Assembly: GCA_032164295.1 (NCBI GenBank)
Contig: JAJHTX010000005.1
Location: 620,001-684,000 of the forward strand
Origin: Inonotus obliquus
Lineage: Eukaryota; Basidiomycota; Agaricomycetes; Hymenochaetales; Hymenochaetaceae
Reading direction: 5' to 3'
Length of the DNA: 64,000 nt
Part shown: one piece after another, positions 1-10,365 of the stretch
Position numbering within the stretch: position 1 is the stretch's first letter
Layout of the letters: each line of letters begins with the position of its first letter
Notes under the pieces: model-generated
Databases searched by the model: none
The model's input: only the letters and a program-made list of their open reading frames with translations
What the model was told of the DNA's origin: nothing
Program-made: the position numbers and the translations under genes

Positions 1-934
1 ACAACTGGGCATCCAGGAATTGGGAGCTGTTTGGCTTCGTGTATCACAGAAGCACGTCGTTCACCGTTGTGGATCAAGATTAATAGAAACCCGGCAATGG
101 ATAGGAGGAAGAGTATAGCGTTGAATACGGCAACCTTACGAGCGTATGTCAATCACAGCAAGTCCGAAGAGTGACACCGAATAATACGAACTCGTTTGTT
201 GCAGTTGTATAACGCATATATGCGGAGCTGCATGACGATCTCAATGGTCCAGAGACTGATGGCTCCAACAACCCGAATGGTGGCATCCATCGCAACACAT
301 CTGATGGAAGCGTTTCAGTATTTTATGGGCAGCCTCAAATAATTCGTGATGTGGAGTGAATTCGACTTACGTCTCCAAGGATGGTCGGAACATCGAGAAT
401 GAATGAATTTGCGCAACGTCGAAGACTACGACGAGGATAGTGTAGTAACGAATCTAGGAATATAAGGTAAGGACGAGAATAAATTAGACTCTCGGACTTT
501 GACGTACTATATAGTATAAGAGCTTTCCAAGTCCTATGGATCCCGGCTGGCAAGGCAAAGTCGTGTCAGACGGCAGAAGGATAAAAGGATGAGCGCGGAA
601 CTAACCCAGATGTATTTGATCTACGATAATATGGGGAAGGCCATCAGTCCACTGTAGTTAAAAATAGAAATAGGTTGGACCTACTTCATCTTGAACGGTA
701 TCAACTTGAAGCGACGATAAGTTCCTTTTGCCCTCTGAGTAGAAAGCACATCTGTGACTCACAATAATCGAGCAAGACCCAAGTCAACGCAGTGGCTAAG
801 GTAAGTAATGCATTTAGCGGTCATGTAGATCATTAGTAGGGTAACGTATGATACGTACGACAAGTCAACAATGGGATACGTGCCGCCTTGACGAGCTTCG
901 TGGCAAGCGCCAAGTCAGATTCCGCTACCGACAT
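1..934 (-). CDS. DUF6533-type integral membrane protein, 3' end off the window
   Basis: Spliced minus-strand reading joins at least five short exons. It starts MSVAESDLALATKLVKAARI (ATG at 932-934), followed by TALTWVLLDY, IKYIW, PGSIGLGKLLYYI, RYYTILVVVFDVAQIHSF, then WTIEIVMQLRIYALYN and VAVFNAILFLLSIAGFLLIL. The order of a short hydrophobic helix with DY, then KYIW, RYY and QLRIYALYN is typical of the basidiomycete DUF6533 membrane-protein family. Members have about seven helices and an unknown role. The reading is still open at base 1 (VIHEAKQLPIPGCPV), so the C-terminus is missing. Introns are about 50-75 nt with GT-AG ends. The family call is fairly safe; exon borders in the first 150 codons are inferred. 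Confidence 0.72.
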
Positions 935-1839
935 ACTATGATTGTAGGGTTGGGGGGATAGTTCTAGAGAAGTGAGGGACAACAGAGATACCGTAGATTA
1001 TATAGGATAGGGGAGATGGAATGAAGATGCATTCTTGATGTGAGCCGCCGTGATGAGGACGTGCAACTATTTTCCGCGCGGGAGATCAACCTTCTCGGTT
1101 GAACATATACTGCCCATCCCTACGTAGCAGCATCAGCGAATGGTAGCATGCATTGACTCCAGTGATGTTGATGGCAGTGGTGAAACACGCCACTGTTCAC
1201 TGATGAACGATGCCGTTCTGCGCTGATGTTTGGCTATGGCTGAGAGAGGATACACGCTGCGGAAGACTCCGATGGAATTTCCCACCGTTTATGTATGATC
1301 GACGAGAGTGCTGATCGCGGACATTGTTCGGTGCAGCCAATCGAAATGCTTCCGTTCCCTGACCCTGACAAAAAAATGTCATTCCCGCTAGAGCCTTGAC
1401 CCGTCTGCTATGACAGAAAGCTTACAAAAGATGGCATTAATCATAGCACAGAATGCGATAAAATGGTGCAAAGTAGATGGAAGCGACATGTGCGCGATGA
1501 ACAAAATCAATGCAAACAACTAACGTTTCTTCCTGGATTTCTCCATTTAACTAGGCCTTCCTACAACACTTGCTATTATTACCCTTCTATCAGATCTGTG
1601 GGAGTTACACAAGTAGCCGGACGCTGAAAGATCTCGACAATGCAAGAATACCAAGAATGTTTGCCTGTAAGCTATGGTTGTTCAAAGAATGACTGGTATC
1701 ATGCCCGGGAATGCTTCATTGGCCTTTCTATATCTTCAAGATCAAGCAGTCCTTTTCGTGGCGCCCTTTCAGCCTATGTACTGAGAACTGCCAGGAAAGG
1801 CTCACATAAAATAAATGGAGAATCACCGTGTGCGCAGGA
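935..1839. other. Intergenic region containing the left part of a tandem duplication
   Basis: No convincing coding reading in either strand. From about 1250 onward the sequence matches 3710-4130: a block with cgctgcgga, ctgatcgcggac, aaaatgcttccgttcc-like and aactaacgtttcttcct is present in both. This is the 3' flank shared by the two secreted paralogues. The part 935-1250 is the upstream region of the DUF6533 gene. Confidence 0.5.
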
Positions 1840-2980
1840 TTACGGTCGGTATTCAGGTGGTGGAGCGTTTGATACTCGTTCGTCTCGATTTTCCGTAGTG
1901 ATTACTGAATGAGCTGGATTGCTTTGTGCCGATTCACCACTTGATTCTGTATAAACGGGTCTAGCGCCAATACTAGTCTTGGTTGACGTGGCTGTAGGAA
2001 GGGTTACTGGAATGCTCGACGACTCTCCGGTTGCATGCGTCGTAAAAGGTGAAAGAATAGACGGTGGTTCTGAAAAGAACGCAAGCCTCGAAGGGTTTAG
2101 CCCGCGAAAGAGCGATTGATCCGTGCTCGTCGTTACTGGGGATGTCATCAGCGACTCAGACGGAGCCTCAAAAATCTGACGACGTCGACTTCGAATTCGA
2201 AGGCAGACAAACAAGGTGCCGACGAGACCAACCCCTATCACGGCTCCTATTACAATTCCCGAAATAGCACCTCCGGACAGTTTACTCGATGAAATCGGTG
2301 AAATCGGTGCTGTACCATTGATGGCGGTGGATGGTGTGAAGCTAAGACATCATGAGTATCAATCATAACAGGAAAGCATGAACATACCTGAGCGCGAGGA
2401 AGTGCCACGGGAAGTCAGTGGTGGCGTTAGAACCCTTGCGCATGACAACAGTGTGGTTGATGGATGGATCTAGGTTGACCCATCTCAGAGTCATCTGTCG
2501 TATCCTCAATTCGCCTGTCGGGTCTACCGACAAGCCTGGAAATGTGTTCTTGTTGCCATCGAGTGTGATCGCTAAAGGAGGGTACCTTGAGGTACTGATG
2601 GCGTAAACTTTCAATGAGCTACCTGTATTACAGTAATAATTAAAAGACGGCTCTGTTAGTAGAAATTGCACAACAAAAAGCTGCCAGTTTGGCATACCTT
2701 GAAACGTCAGTGAAACTTGAGCTACATCACTGGATGTCAATACACCCGGTACCGTTTCGTTCTGAGTTGCGAATGAAAACTGTTTCCAGGTTTGAGTATC
2801 ATCGTCCAACGAAGGAAAATATTGAATTCTTGGGTCCGTCACGGATACGATCACATCGCCGTCTGGAACTTCCACATCACATTGCCCTTGAGCGTAACAG
2901 GTATTGGTCAAGGTAGCGAATAAGTTGAACAAGCAGAAAAGCAAAGATGGCTTCAAGCTGCTAGAGGTTCTGGGTTTCAT
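1840..2980 (-). CDS. Secreted-type single-pass membrane protein with PPxY tail (copy A)
   Basis: Three exons on the minus strand. The N-terminus has a signal peptide (LLFCLFNLFATLTNTCYA, cleavage likely after CYA). The ectodomain of about 150 residues contains CDVEVPDGD, DPRIQYFP, LTFQG and NHTVVMRKG, with N-glycosylation sites such as NHT and NAT. An intron follows LTFQG and another follows LALR. The last exon gives FTPSTAINGT, then a glycine-rich transmembrane helix (SGGAISGIVIGAVIGVGLVG) and a basic stop-transfer RIRSRRRQ. The cytoplasmic tail of about 125 residues is Ser/Thr/Pro-rich and ends APPPEYRP, a PPxY motif. It resembles single-pass fungal wall or surface proteins in layout only; the ectodomain is not a family I recognise. 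The start matches that of copy B at 5324. Confidence 0.75.
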
Positions 2981-3477
2981 ATTGCGCCCAGGAGGATGAT
3001 TTCAGATGTTGGGCGAACTTGTTGATTCAAGGAAGGACAGGTTGCATATATAGGGAGATGAGTCGTGTGAAAGAGCAGCAATTGCCTAGGCGCAAACTTG
3101 AATGCTGTGAAGGACTCTGTTTCCACGTGTCAAGCGCCTCTGATGTCTATATATATCTTCATGACAGATAGTTATGTGCATCGGTGGTGGGGGAATCTGG
3201 CCATCGTCGACAAGCGAGTCCACATCCTGTTCGCCGTCACAGTCGTTGCCGTGGACCAGACCACAAATTATCTGACCGCGCGAGTCGAGCCAGAGACAAA
3301 GTATCGTGCCAGAATTTGTCGCCTTGTGTGGAGTAAGTGATAGCACTGCACGATCATGATCCAGGAAAGAATTCCAATCCGTTGCTCGGCGCGGGATTCT
3401 TCCCATCTGATCATCTTCTAATCGGTGATGAAAAAAGTTTGGCCAGTTCGAATCAAGACATCATAGGCGAACAAGCA
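2981..3477. other. Promoter-side region of copy A
   Basis: No gene recognised. The stretch around 3390-3470 (gatcatcttctaatcggtga, then gccagttcgaatca) matches 5740-5790 in unit B. This is therefore the duplicated upstream region of the secreted gene. Open frames here do not resemble proteins. Confidence 0.45.
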
Positions 3478-3690
3478 AGGTCGGTATTCAGGACGGGGAC
3501 CATCAGGCATAGCAACTTGATGAGGCATATTCTAATCGGGAACGCGTATGAGCCGGCGTATAATTAAATGGATCCTCACTTGATTCTTGAACCGACCATG
3601 CGCGTCAGCATCGGTAGCGAGGCGAAGGTAGAGAAGCCTGGAACACTTTTGCAGAGTACAGCTGCAACGTCAGTGACTCAGCAAGAGTTT
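3478..3690 (-). pseudogene. Decayed fragment of the TVP38 C-terminal tail
   Basis: Minus-strand DNA aligns with the 3' end of the TVP38 gene at 6249-6740. One frame reads VQESSEDPFNYTPAHTRSR, against HIQESSDDSVYYTPAHSRF in the intact gene. A one-base deletion then shifts the frame, and the end continues as MPDGPRPEYRP against PEGPPPEYRP. Further inward (3600-3680) the match to the proline-rich repeats continues with gaps. There is no start, no VTT domain and no intact frame. It is the truncated right end of duplication unit A, next to the start of unit B at about 3705. Confidence 0.7.
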
Positions 3691-4135
3691 GAACAAGCCA
3701 GATAACACTGCGGAAGATTCCGATTAACTTTCCCACATCCTATGTAAGTATGATCGGCGCAAGTGCCGATCGCGGACGTTGACGAGATTGTCGCTGATCT
3801 TCGGTGAAGCTTAAACCGATTAAAATGCTTCCGTTCCTTGGCTCTGACGAATTATGTCATTCCGCATCCACCTTGGCCCCGTTCAACATCTGTAGAGTGA
3901 ATCATAGCAAAGAATGCGATAAAAGAAGTGCAAAGGTGACATGTACGAGATATTACAATAAATACAATTCATCCAAATTACTAACGTTTCTTCCTAGTAG
4001 TTGAATGCTGAAAGATTTCGACAATGAAAGGATCCATGAAAATCTTGACCCATATAGGCAGCAGTTCTTACAGTCAGGCCCAAAAAATCGCCTCTCTCCA
4101 TCTTAATGTGATGTGTGTACAATCCATGCCTATGA

Positions 4136-5324
4136 TCAAGGTCGGTATTCAGGTGGTGAATCGTCTCGCGTATCTACTCGTTCGAATGGATTCTCCGTCG
4201 GGAGTATCGCACGATCCGGATTGTAATACGACGATTGACGTCTTGATTCTCGTGTATGAACAACGACTCCAACGCCAACATTAGACCTGTTTGGTGCGGG
4301 TATAGAAGTGATTATTGATCCTTTTGACGACGCTCTGGTTGCACGCATTGTAGAAGACGACAGAATAGAAGGCGGAGCGGCAAAGAGCGAGAGCCTCACA
4401 GGGTTCAGCCCTCGAAAGCGTGATTGGCCCGGGCTCGTCGTCAGTGAGGAGATTATCAGTGGCTCAGGATGAACCCCGTAGATCTGACGACGCCGGCGTC
4501 GACTTCGAAGATAGACAAGCAAGGCGCCGGCGAGACCAACTCCAATCAAGGTTCCTATTACGATTCCCGAAATGGCACCTCCCCGGCCGGTCAGTTTTCT
4601 CGGTGAATTCGGTGGGTCAGTGTCACTGACGGCGGCGGACGACGGGCCCATCGTAGATGTTTCATCCGTGTGTGAAACCGGTACGATTGATAGAGGCGGA
4701 CCGACTCGAGAAGGTGTGAAGCTAAGATAACGTGAATAAAAGTCATAACAAGCAGGAATGAAAGTACCTGAACGCGACTATGTTCCACGAAGCATCAGTG
4801 CTGGCACCAGGACTCTTGCGTATGACAACAGTGTGGTTTATTGTGGAATCTACCACAGGTCCGCCCAGACTCGTCTCTCGAACCGTCGGGCTCTGGTCCG
4901 ATAGGCTCGGAGGTGCGATCTCGCCGCCATCAAGTGTTACCAGTAAAGGAGGATAATCTGAAGTAGTGATGGCGTAAAATTTCAATGAAGTGCCTTTATG
5001 AAAAGAAAGCAGCTTTGTTAGAATAATATAGCAATGGATTACCACTTGCATACCTTGAAACGACAGAGAAACTTCAGCTTCGACATCTGCTGTTGATAAT
5101 CCTTGCGTCTTAGTCCTCTTGGGTGAAATTGGTTCCCAAACGGAAGAGCCATTGTTCATGGGTGGATTGTATCGTATCCTTGGGTCGTCCGCACATACTA
5201 TCGCATCGCCATCTGGTGCTTGCACGTTACATTGAGCGTAACAGGTACTGGCCAAGGTAGCGGAAAGGATGAACAAGCACCAAGGCGAGGATGGGCGCAA
5301 GCTGCCAGAGAATCTGGCTTTCAT
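4136..5324 (-). CDS. Secreted-type single-pass membrane protein with PPxY tail (copy B)
   Basis: Paralogue of the gene at 1840-2980 with the same three-exon layout. The signal peptide is SPWCLFILSATLASTCYA. The ectodomain has CNVQAPDGD, DPRIRYNPP, LSFQG, KFYAITTSDYPPLLVTLDGG and NHTVVIRKS. The transmembrane helix (RGGAISGIVIGTLIGVGLAG) is followed by YLRSRRRRRQ. The tail ends SYYNPDRAILPTENPFERV...DSPPEYRP. The ATG at 5322-5324 is chosen over an upstream ATG at 5360 because it matches the start of copy A. The ectodomains differ more between copies than the helix, the tail and even the flanking DNA do. Function unknown; the PPxY suggests contact with a WW-domain protein such as a Rsp5/NEDD4-type ubiquitin ligase (inference). 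Confidence 0.75.
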
Positions 5325-6248
5325 GTTGCACCTGAGGGGATGACAGGAAACGTCAGACAAGCTTGTTGACTCAGGAAAGACTCATATTTAGGGCGATGTA
5401 TCGGCCAAGTGCAGTTCTGTTTCCTCCGCGTGTGGAAAATCAAGTGTCGCTGATACCGATGCTATGTAAATCATGATTCGAATCATGGGCGACCTATGGC
5501 GCAACAATGACAGCGACGGCCCGGGGATGGACTAGCCGGAGAACGATCTATCCACCTTGGTGACGGTGCTTTCTGGCGATGGTCGATAGGCAAGACGAGA
5601 CCACAGCCTATCCATTGTCATCGTCGTGGCCATGGCGTGGATACACTCTCGAGCCCCACAAGTTGTCTGAGAGAAGGGAGAGATACCCACTTCGTTACCT
5701 GGCGGGATTGGTCTCGTTTGATCATCTACTATGATCATGATCTTCCATGATCATTCTCGGGTGATGAAAGTCTCTTGGCAAGTTCGAGTCATAATTTAGG
5801 ACAGAAAGAACACCTAGTTGACTCGACGCTGCTTTTCTGAATAAAACAACGAACCGCCCATGATGAACAGTCCCTTGGGAAATATGACCCAATTATAGAG
5901 ATTACGTAAATCCCTCGAGCCTATAACATGTGAGATTTGATCCCTCCCCGCCAGGCCCGCCCTCGGCGATCAACACACAGGGTCCTGATTACCACCCGGC
6001 CAAAAAGATCAAAAGGGTATCGAGTAAGTTTCGGCATTCGAAATAACGATAGTCCGAGAAAAATACATCGGATTATTACAGTAAGGCAGAAACTTGAAAG
6101 TAACGTTCAAACGTAACGAGTGGAAAATATGGTCATCGCCGCAAAACGCAAAGGAATCAATGGGAGCGATAAAATATATACAGATAGTATGGGGTAGGGG
6201 CGGTGACGTGCGCCAGACGGATTATTACTGATCTTCATAGGTGAGGGA
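5325..6248. other. Intergenic, no gene seen
   Basis: Upstream region of copy B and 3' flank of the TVP38 gene, which both lie on the minus strand. Part of it (5740-5790) matches unit A at 3390-3470. No RNA gene or coding reading found. Confidence 0.4.
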
Positions 6249-8944
6249 TCAAGGTCGGTATTCAGGAGGGGGACCCTCGGGCGGGGAAACTCGATTAGGC
6301 GGGTTCTCGGTCGGGAATCGTGAATGGGCCGGCGTGTAATACACCGAATCATCACTTGATTCTTGGATGTGGGTTCTAGCGACTCCAATACCGGCCATGT
6401 TTGGTGCGGGTGCAGGAGAACTCGTTGTTCCACTCGGCGACTGCGCAATAGGAGATCCGGGAATGGGAGCAGTGACATTGTACATAGCGGGCGAAACAGC
6501 CGGTGATTGAGGCTGGGAGTGTACACCATGCACGCCATACGGCTGTGGGTTTATCTGTCCGGGATGCGGTGGAGTTGCATATACGGCCTGCGTTGGCGTC
6601 GGTAGCGGAGATGAAGGCGAGTTTTGAGAAGTCGGGTACACGTTTGCAGGGGCTGCATATGCGAACTGCGTCGGCGTCTGTAGCGGAGATGATAGAGAAG
6701 TCGAATACACATCTGAAGGATACTGCTGCAACGTCGGGGATGCAGCAGCAGGCGCTCCATAAACAGAAGGTGGTGCTACGAAGGTCTGATGGGAAAAATT
6801 CTGCGTCGTTGGGGTGGACATAGTCGGGTATTGAGGCTGTTGCACAGGGGAGGTTGGTGGACTATACGGATTTCTGCTACGTTCGTTCGGTGAAAGAGGA
6901 GGTGCTAAAGGAGGAGGAATGTCGGGGAGTGGAGGAACGGCCTGCGGTGTTTGCTGTAGGGTATGCCTATTGAATGGGTTGTTGCTGGACATCCGAGAGT
7001 TTACGAAACCGCCGGAAAGCGGAGTATGCGGCAAAATCGTCGGGAGACGGTATGCTTCACCGCCCACCGTTCCAGCAGCATCCCAGCCAACACTATCTCC
7101 GCTCTCGTGCCGTTGCACGTTAGGATGGGGAGCTGGTGGCGCAGCGCTAGGCGACGACGGTATTGATGCCTGTAAATCTGCCGAAGGCGACCCATACTGT
7201 GAATACTGTGGGCTGGATGGCGAGTGCCCTCGACTTCCGTCGTTGTATGTCGGAGTGCGCGTAAGATTGGCACTACTCGGACGCTGCGGGGTAGGGATAT
7301 GCAACGTCTGGCTGAACCGTGGATCGCCAGAAAATCCGGTAGCTTGTCCATGAGTGTTCCATTGCTGATACGCGCTGTCCTCTCCCGGGTTAAGTGGGAG
7401 GTCGGATCCAGATTCGCTGGGGTTAAATATCGACGATCCCCTAAGAGACTGGGCACGGTCAAGTTTTGCTTGGCTGAGGTAGGACAAGAAAGTTTCGGGG
7501 TTACCGAAGATGATCGCCGTAAATCGTACCTCATTGTAAGTCCATGTCGATCCTAGTCTAAAAGAAAAGACTCACCGAGCTTTCCGTCGACTGTAAATCA
7601 CGCTCTGCTTGACTCCATCCATCTTCTTATACATATACCACATCGCTAACCCAGTAATCAATACAGTAACGGCAAGGACTGTATCCGAAATGATTTTGTC
7701 GCGTGTCGTCTCCGTTCCTGACAAGGCAATTTGATGAATGGGATGTGGAAAGAAATGCAACGGACGTATAGCATACCGGTTCCACTTTCCTCAAGAATCT
7801 TTCCAATATATACAGTTACAAACTGTTTTGGAAGAGATAAAGCAGCGGCGAGGGCGAAAACAATCACACCCATGCCGCACGTTGAGAAAATGGCGGTTGT
7901 GACTATTGCTGGATTAGCAACCTTTACGGAATCAAATAACCTCATGACGCACAATGTCCGGGTATTGCACTGTATCTCGCAATTAGTGCGACCTTGAACC
8001 CTCCATCTCTCACAACTTGCGCCAAGCAAGCATATTGCAAGTCTTTCTTCTCGAGCTTCTCGGCCCGAGATCGACAACAATACTTGAATGCGCTTAGGAA
8101 ACAAGTAAGCCGGCTATGTTCGAAAGAGCAGTCAGTAGTGACTCACTAGAAATTACCCAATTCTCCTAGGAATGTCCCGGCAGCGGTGATGGCAAAGCCG
8201 GGCCAAAGACCCCAAACGACACCACACAATATAGCGAGGATTTCATGTCCGAAAAGCTTCGATGACGAGTTAGGTGTGTCCTGCGATAAATCAAAGTCAG
8301 GCGTACCGGCGGAAACGAAATAATGAAGAATATGGCTATAGGTACGAGCCAACCAGCGGGAAGACTAAATGAAATGAGCTGATGTCAGCATGGGAAAGCG
8401 ATGCATATGACTGCGCATGAGAGCAGGACAATGCAACAAGCATCTGGAGCCAGACCTACTTTCGAATCGTCATTGCCGGGCCTTGAAGCCAGCGCACGAT
8501 TTGGCGGTCGAAGACGCTGACGAGGATAACGACAGTAAGAATAATTCCGAAGATTACGTAGTACCCTGACAAAGTGTTAAGTACAAGAATAACGGCACGA
8601 ATGACTTCTGCGACTCACATAACCACTCTCTCCGAATCCAAAATCTCCAGTTCATGATCTTCTTCCAATCAATAACCCCTTTTCTCTGCAGCAGTTCCTG
8701 TTCAGATGGCGTAGGTGACGGAGTTCGCGACGTATACATTGCAATGGTAACGTCTCCATTCTTGTGTGAATTCATATTCGATCGTGTCTTTGTAGAAAGT
8801 AGAAATTAGCTTCCTGAGTTGAGAATTCCAACCCACCCAGAATGGCTACGGGCTTACCTCAGAAGCGGCATAAGGGCTCGCAACATTGGTGATATCTTGC
8901 CTTAGTTGAAAGTTATGATCTCCAGGGCCAAACGAGTTTGCCAT
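6249..8944 (-). CDS. TVP38: TVP38/TMEM64-family (VTT domain) Golgi membrane protein with long PPxY tail
   Basis: Multi-exon minus-strand gene of about 730 residues, starting MANSFGPGDHNFQLRQD (exon 8858-8944). The N-terminal region has RTPSPTPSEQELL and VIDWKKIMNWRFWIRREW. Membrane segments follow: YYVIFGIILTVVILVSVF, LPAGWLVPIAIFFIISFPP, and the VTT core LFGHEILAILCGVVWGLW with GTFLGELGNF. Next come KYCCRSRAEKLEKKDL, VALIARYSAIPGH, CGMGVIVFALAAALSLPKQF and a last helix (LAVTVLITGLAMWYMYKK). VTT proteins are late-Golgi/ER membrane proteins, and some relatives act in lipid scrambling. After SVIYSRRKAR comes a disordered Pro/Ser/Thr/Gln-rich tail of about 400 residues, ending VYYTPAHSRFPTENPPNRV...GPPPEYRP. 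This end is homologous to the tails of the two neighbouring secreted proteins. Yeast Tvp38 is only about 340 residues. Confidence 0.85.
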
Positions 8945-9721
8945 TTAGATCTTCCGTTGCGTATCCTAATCGAGTAGAGGGTTTATAACAACAAACGCCA
9001 GCGTTTGGAATGCGGATTGTATGAGGTTTATGAGTACGAGGAGGGTGGAAGTATAATGTGAAATGCGGTGTCTATTCTACCTGTGTGTGAGTTGCATGCC
9101 GCTTGCCCGTGACATGATGTGACTTATTACATCGAATCGTCACGCGTGAGTAAAAATAAGTACACAGCCACTGAGTGGAGGTCGGTAAACTCCGACCATC
9201 ACCATTCCATAATATCCAACTATTCAAACCATCAACAAGAGCACGCGAGACCGAAGCCAAAGCACAGAATGGACGCGGAGAATCATCATTGTCGGTTGCT
9301 GATACTGGGTGCTGGCTCATCTCTGGCATAGTTTCATCTCTGCTGGTGCTTTGGCTCTGTTCGCATCAAGGTCGGTTGCCTCATCTGAGTGGCACTGCCT
9401 TACAAGAGCATGATCCTCAAACTCCTCTCACGAGGAGAGATGCTATCTGGGTTCTCATCGTGATGGAAGCATACTCAAGCTATCCTGGCATCATTACATC
9501 GAGTGGTTCTTGTACTCTCGATCGTTGGTAGAAGCCCCCTACTGCGGCGTAAAGTTTTCAAGGATTGATCATCACGGAAGCTAGCACCTGACGTTTGAAT
9601 GATGCCTCAAAGGCTACAGTTTTTAAAGCCACGACTGCATCTTCATTCCTCGCGCCTTTCTCTCCCAATCCGCACGACCCTGATATCGCCCGCTTCAGCG
9701 GCCTGACTGCACGTATTTCAA
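8945..9721. other. Divergent promoter region between TVP38 and a small membrane-protein gene
   Basis: 777 bases between two divergently transcribed genes. An open frame of 118 codons on the plus strand (9175-9531) has no recognisable domain and low-complexity Ser/Leu content, so I do not call it a gene. Confidence 0.45.
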
Positions 9722-10365
9722 ATGTTCGGGGCTTCAGCATCACCCGGTGAAATTGCCGGTGTCGTCATCATCGTCGCCGTCTTTCTCATCCTCGGCATCT
9801 TCGTCTGCGGTTGCGGTCCGCTTCCCCAACCCACCGAAATCGCAGCTCAGCGATGGCGGGAACGCAAGGAACGGACAGCACGCAGGTAAGCACCGCCCAT
9901 ATATGTTATGCAGTCGTATATGTATAAAGCTTGCTTCTTAGGAGGGCAGAACGGCAGCAACAACGTGAGATGGAGCTACCATTCCACAGCGGCATCAGGC
10001 CTGGTCGCGTCATCCACTTCGCCGACGAACGAATCGGAAATCCGACCTTATCAGCTCCGCCGCGCAGTCCACCTCCGGCGGCTAGGCCACGCAATCGATC
10101 ACCGGAACCTCAAATGCTGGCGCAGGGGGAGCAATCCGAAAGCGACACATTCTCACTTTCCTCCCAGAGCAGATCTATCGTCGAGCAGGACATCATTGAC
10201 GGAAACGAGAAGATTAAATCAAACGAGGGTCTTACTACACATCCGGCATTTACGCTAAAGTCCGAGAAAGATGGCAGCTCTTCGGAGTCTACTATCTCCG
10301 TCCCTCCACCAGTGTATTCGGAGGCGGTTGGGAAGGAAGTTTCAAACGATTCGAGAGTTTCTTAG
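9722..10365 (+). CDS. Small single-pass membrane protein with PPPVY motif
   Basis: Two exons (9722-9885 and 9941-10365) give about 195 residues. The start MFGASASPGEIAG leads straight into a transmembrane helix (VVIIVAVFLILGIFVCGCG), then a strongly basic stretch (RWRERKERTARRRAERQQQR) at the splice junction. The rest is a polar, Pro/Ser-rich tail. PPPVYSEAVGKE near the C-terminus is a PPxY motif. There is no signal peptide; the N-terminus is probably outside or lumenal by the positive-inside rule. Family not recognised. It lies divergent to TVP38, whose tail also ends in a PPxY motif, so a shared WW-domain partner is possible but unproven. Confidence 0.7.

Larger units (their letters stand above)
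1250..3700. repeat. Tandem duplication unit A (about 2.45 kb)
   Basis: By eye, 1250-3700 is collinear with 3710-about 6750. In order, both units hold: 3' flank, secreted/TM gene on the minus strand, its promoter, and the end of a TVP38-type tail. In unit A the tail is a decayed fragment (3478-3690). In unit B it is the 3' part of the intact TVP38 gene. Similarity in non-coding flanks shows that this is a DNA-level duplication and not only protein paralogy. Confidence 0.7.
3705..6750. repeat. Tandem duplication unit B
   Basis: This is the counterpart of 1250-3700. Its left end (gcggaagattccgattaact) corresponds to 1256 onward, and its right end lies within the tail-coding exon of the TVP38 gene. 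The unit contains the second secreted/TM gene and an intact TVP38 3' end. The junction of A and B is at about 3695-3710. Confidence 0.65.

Noticed and set aside
3420..3450. tRNA T-loop-like gttcgaatc
   Set aside because: No A box or paired arms nearby; the sequence is part of the duplicated promoter (compare 5776-5790).
6900..7400. Plus-strand 144-codon Gly/Cys-rich frame
   Set aside because: Antisense shadow of the Pro/Ser-rich TVP38 tail.
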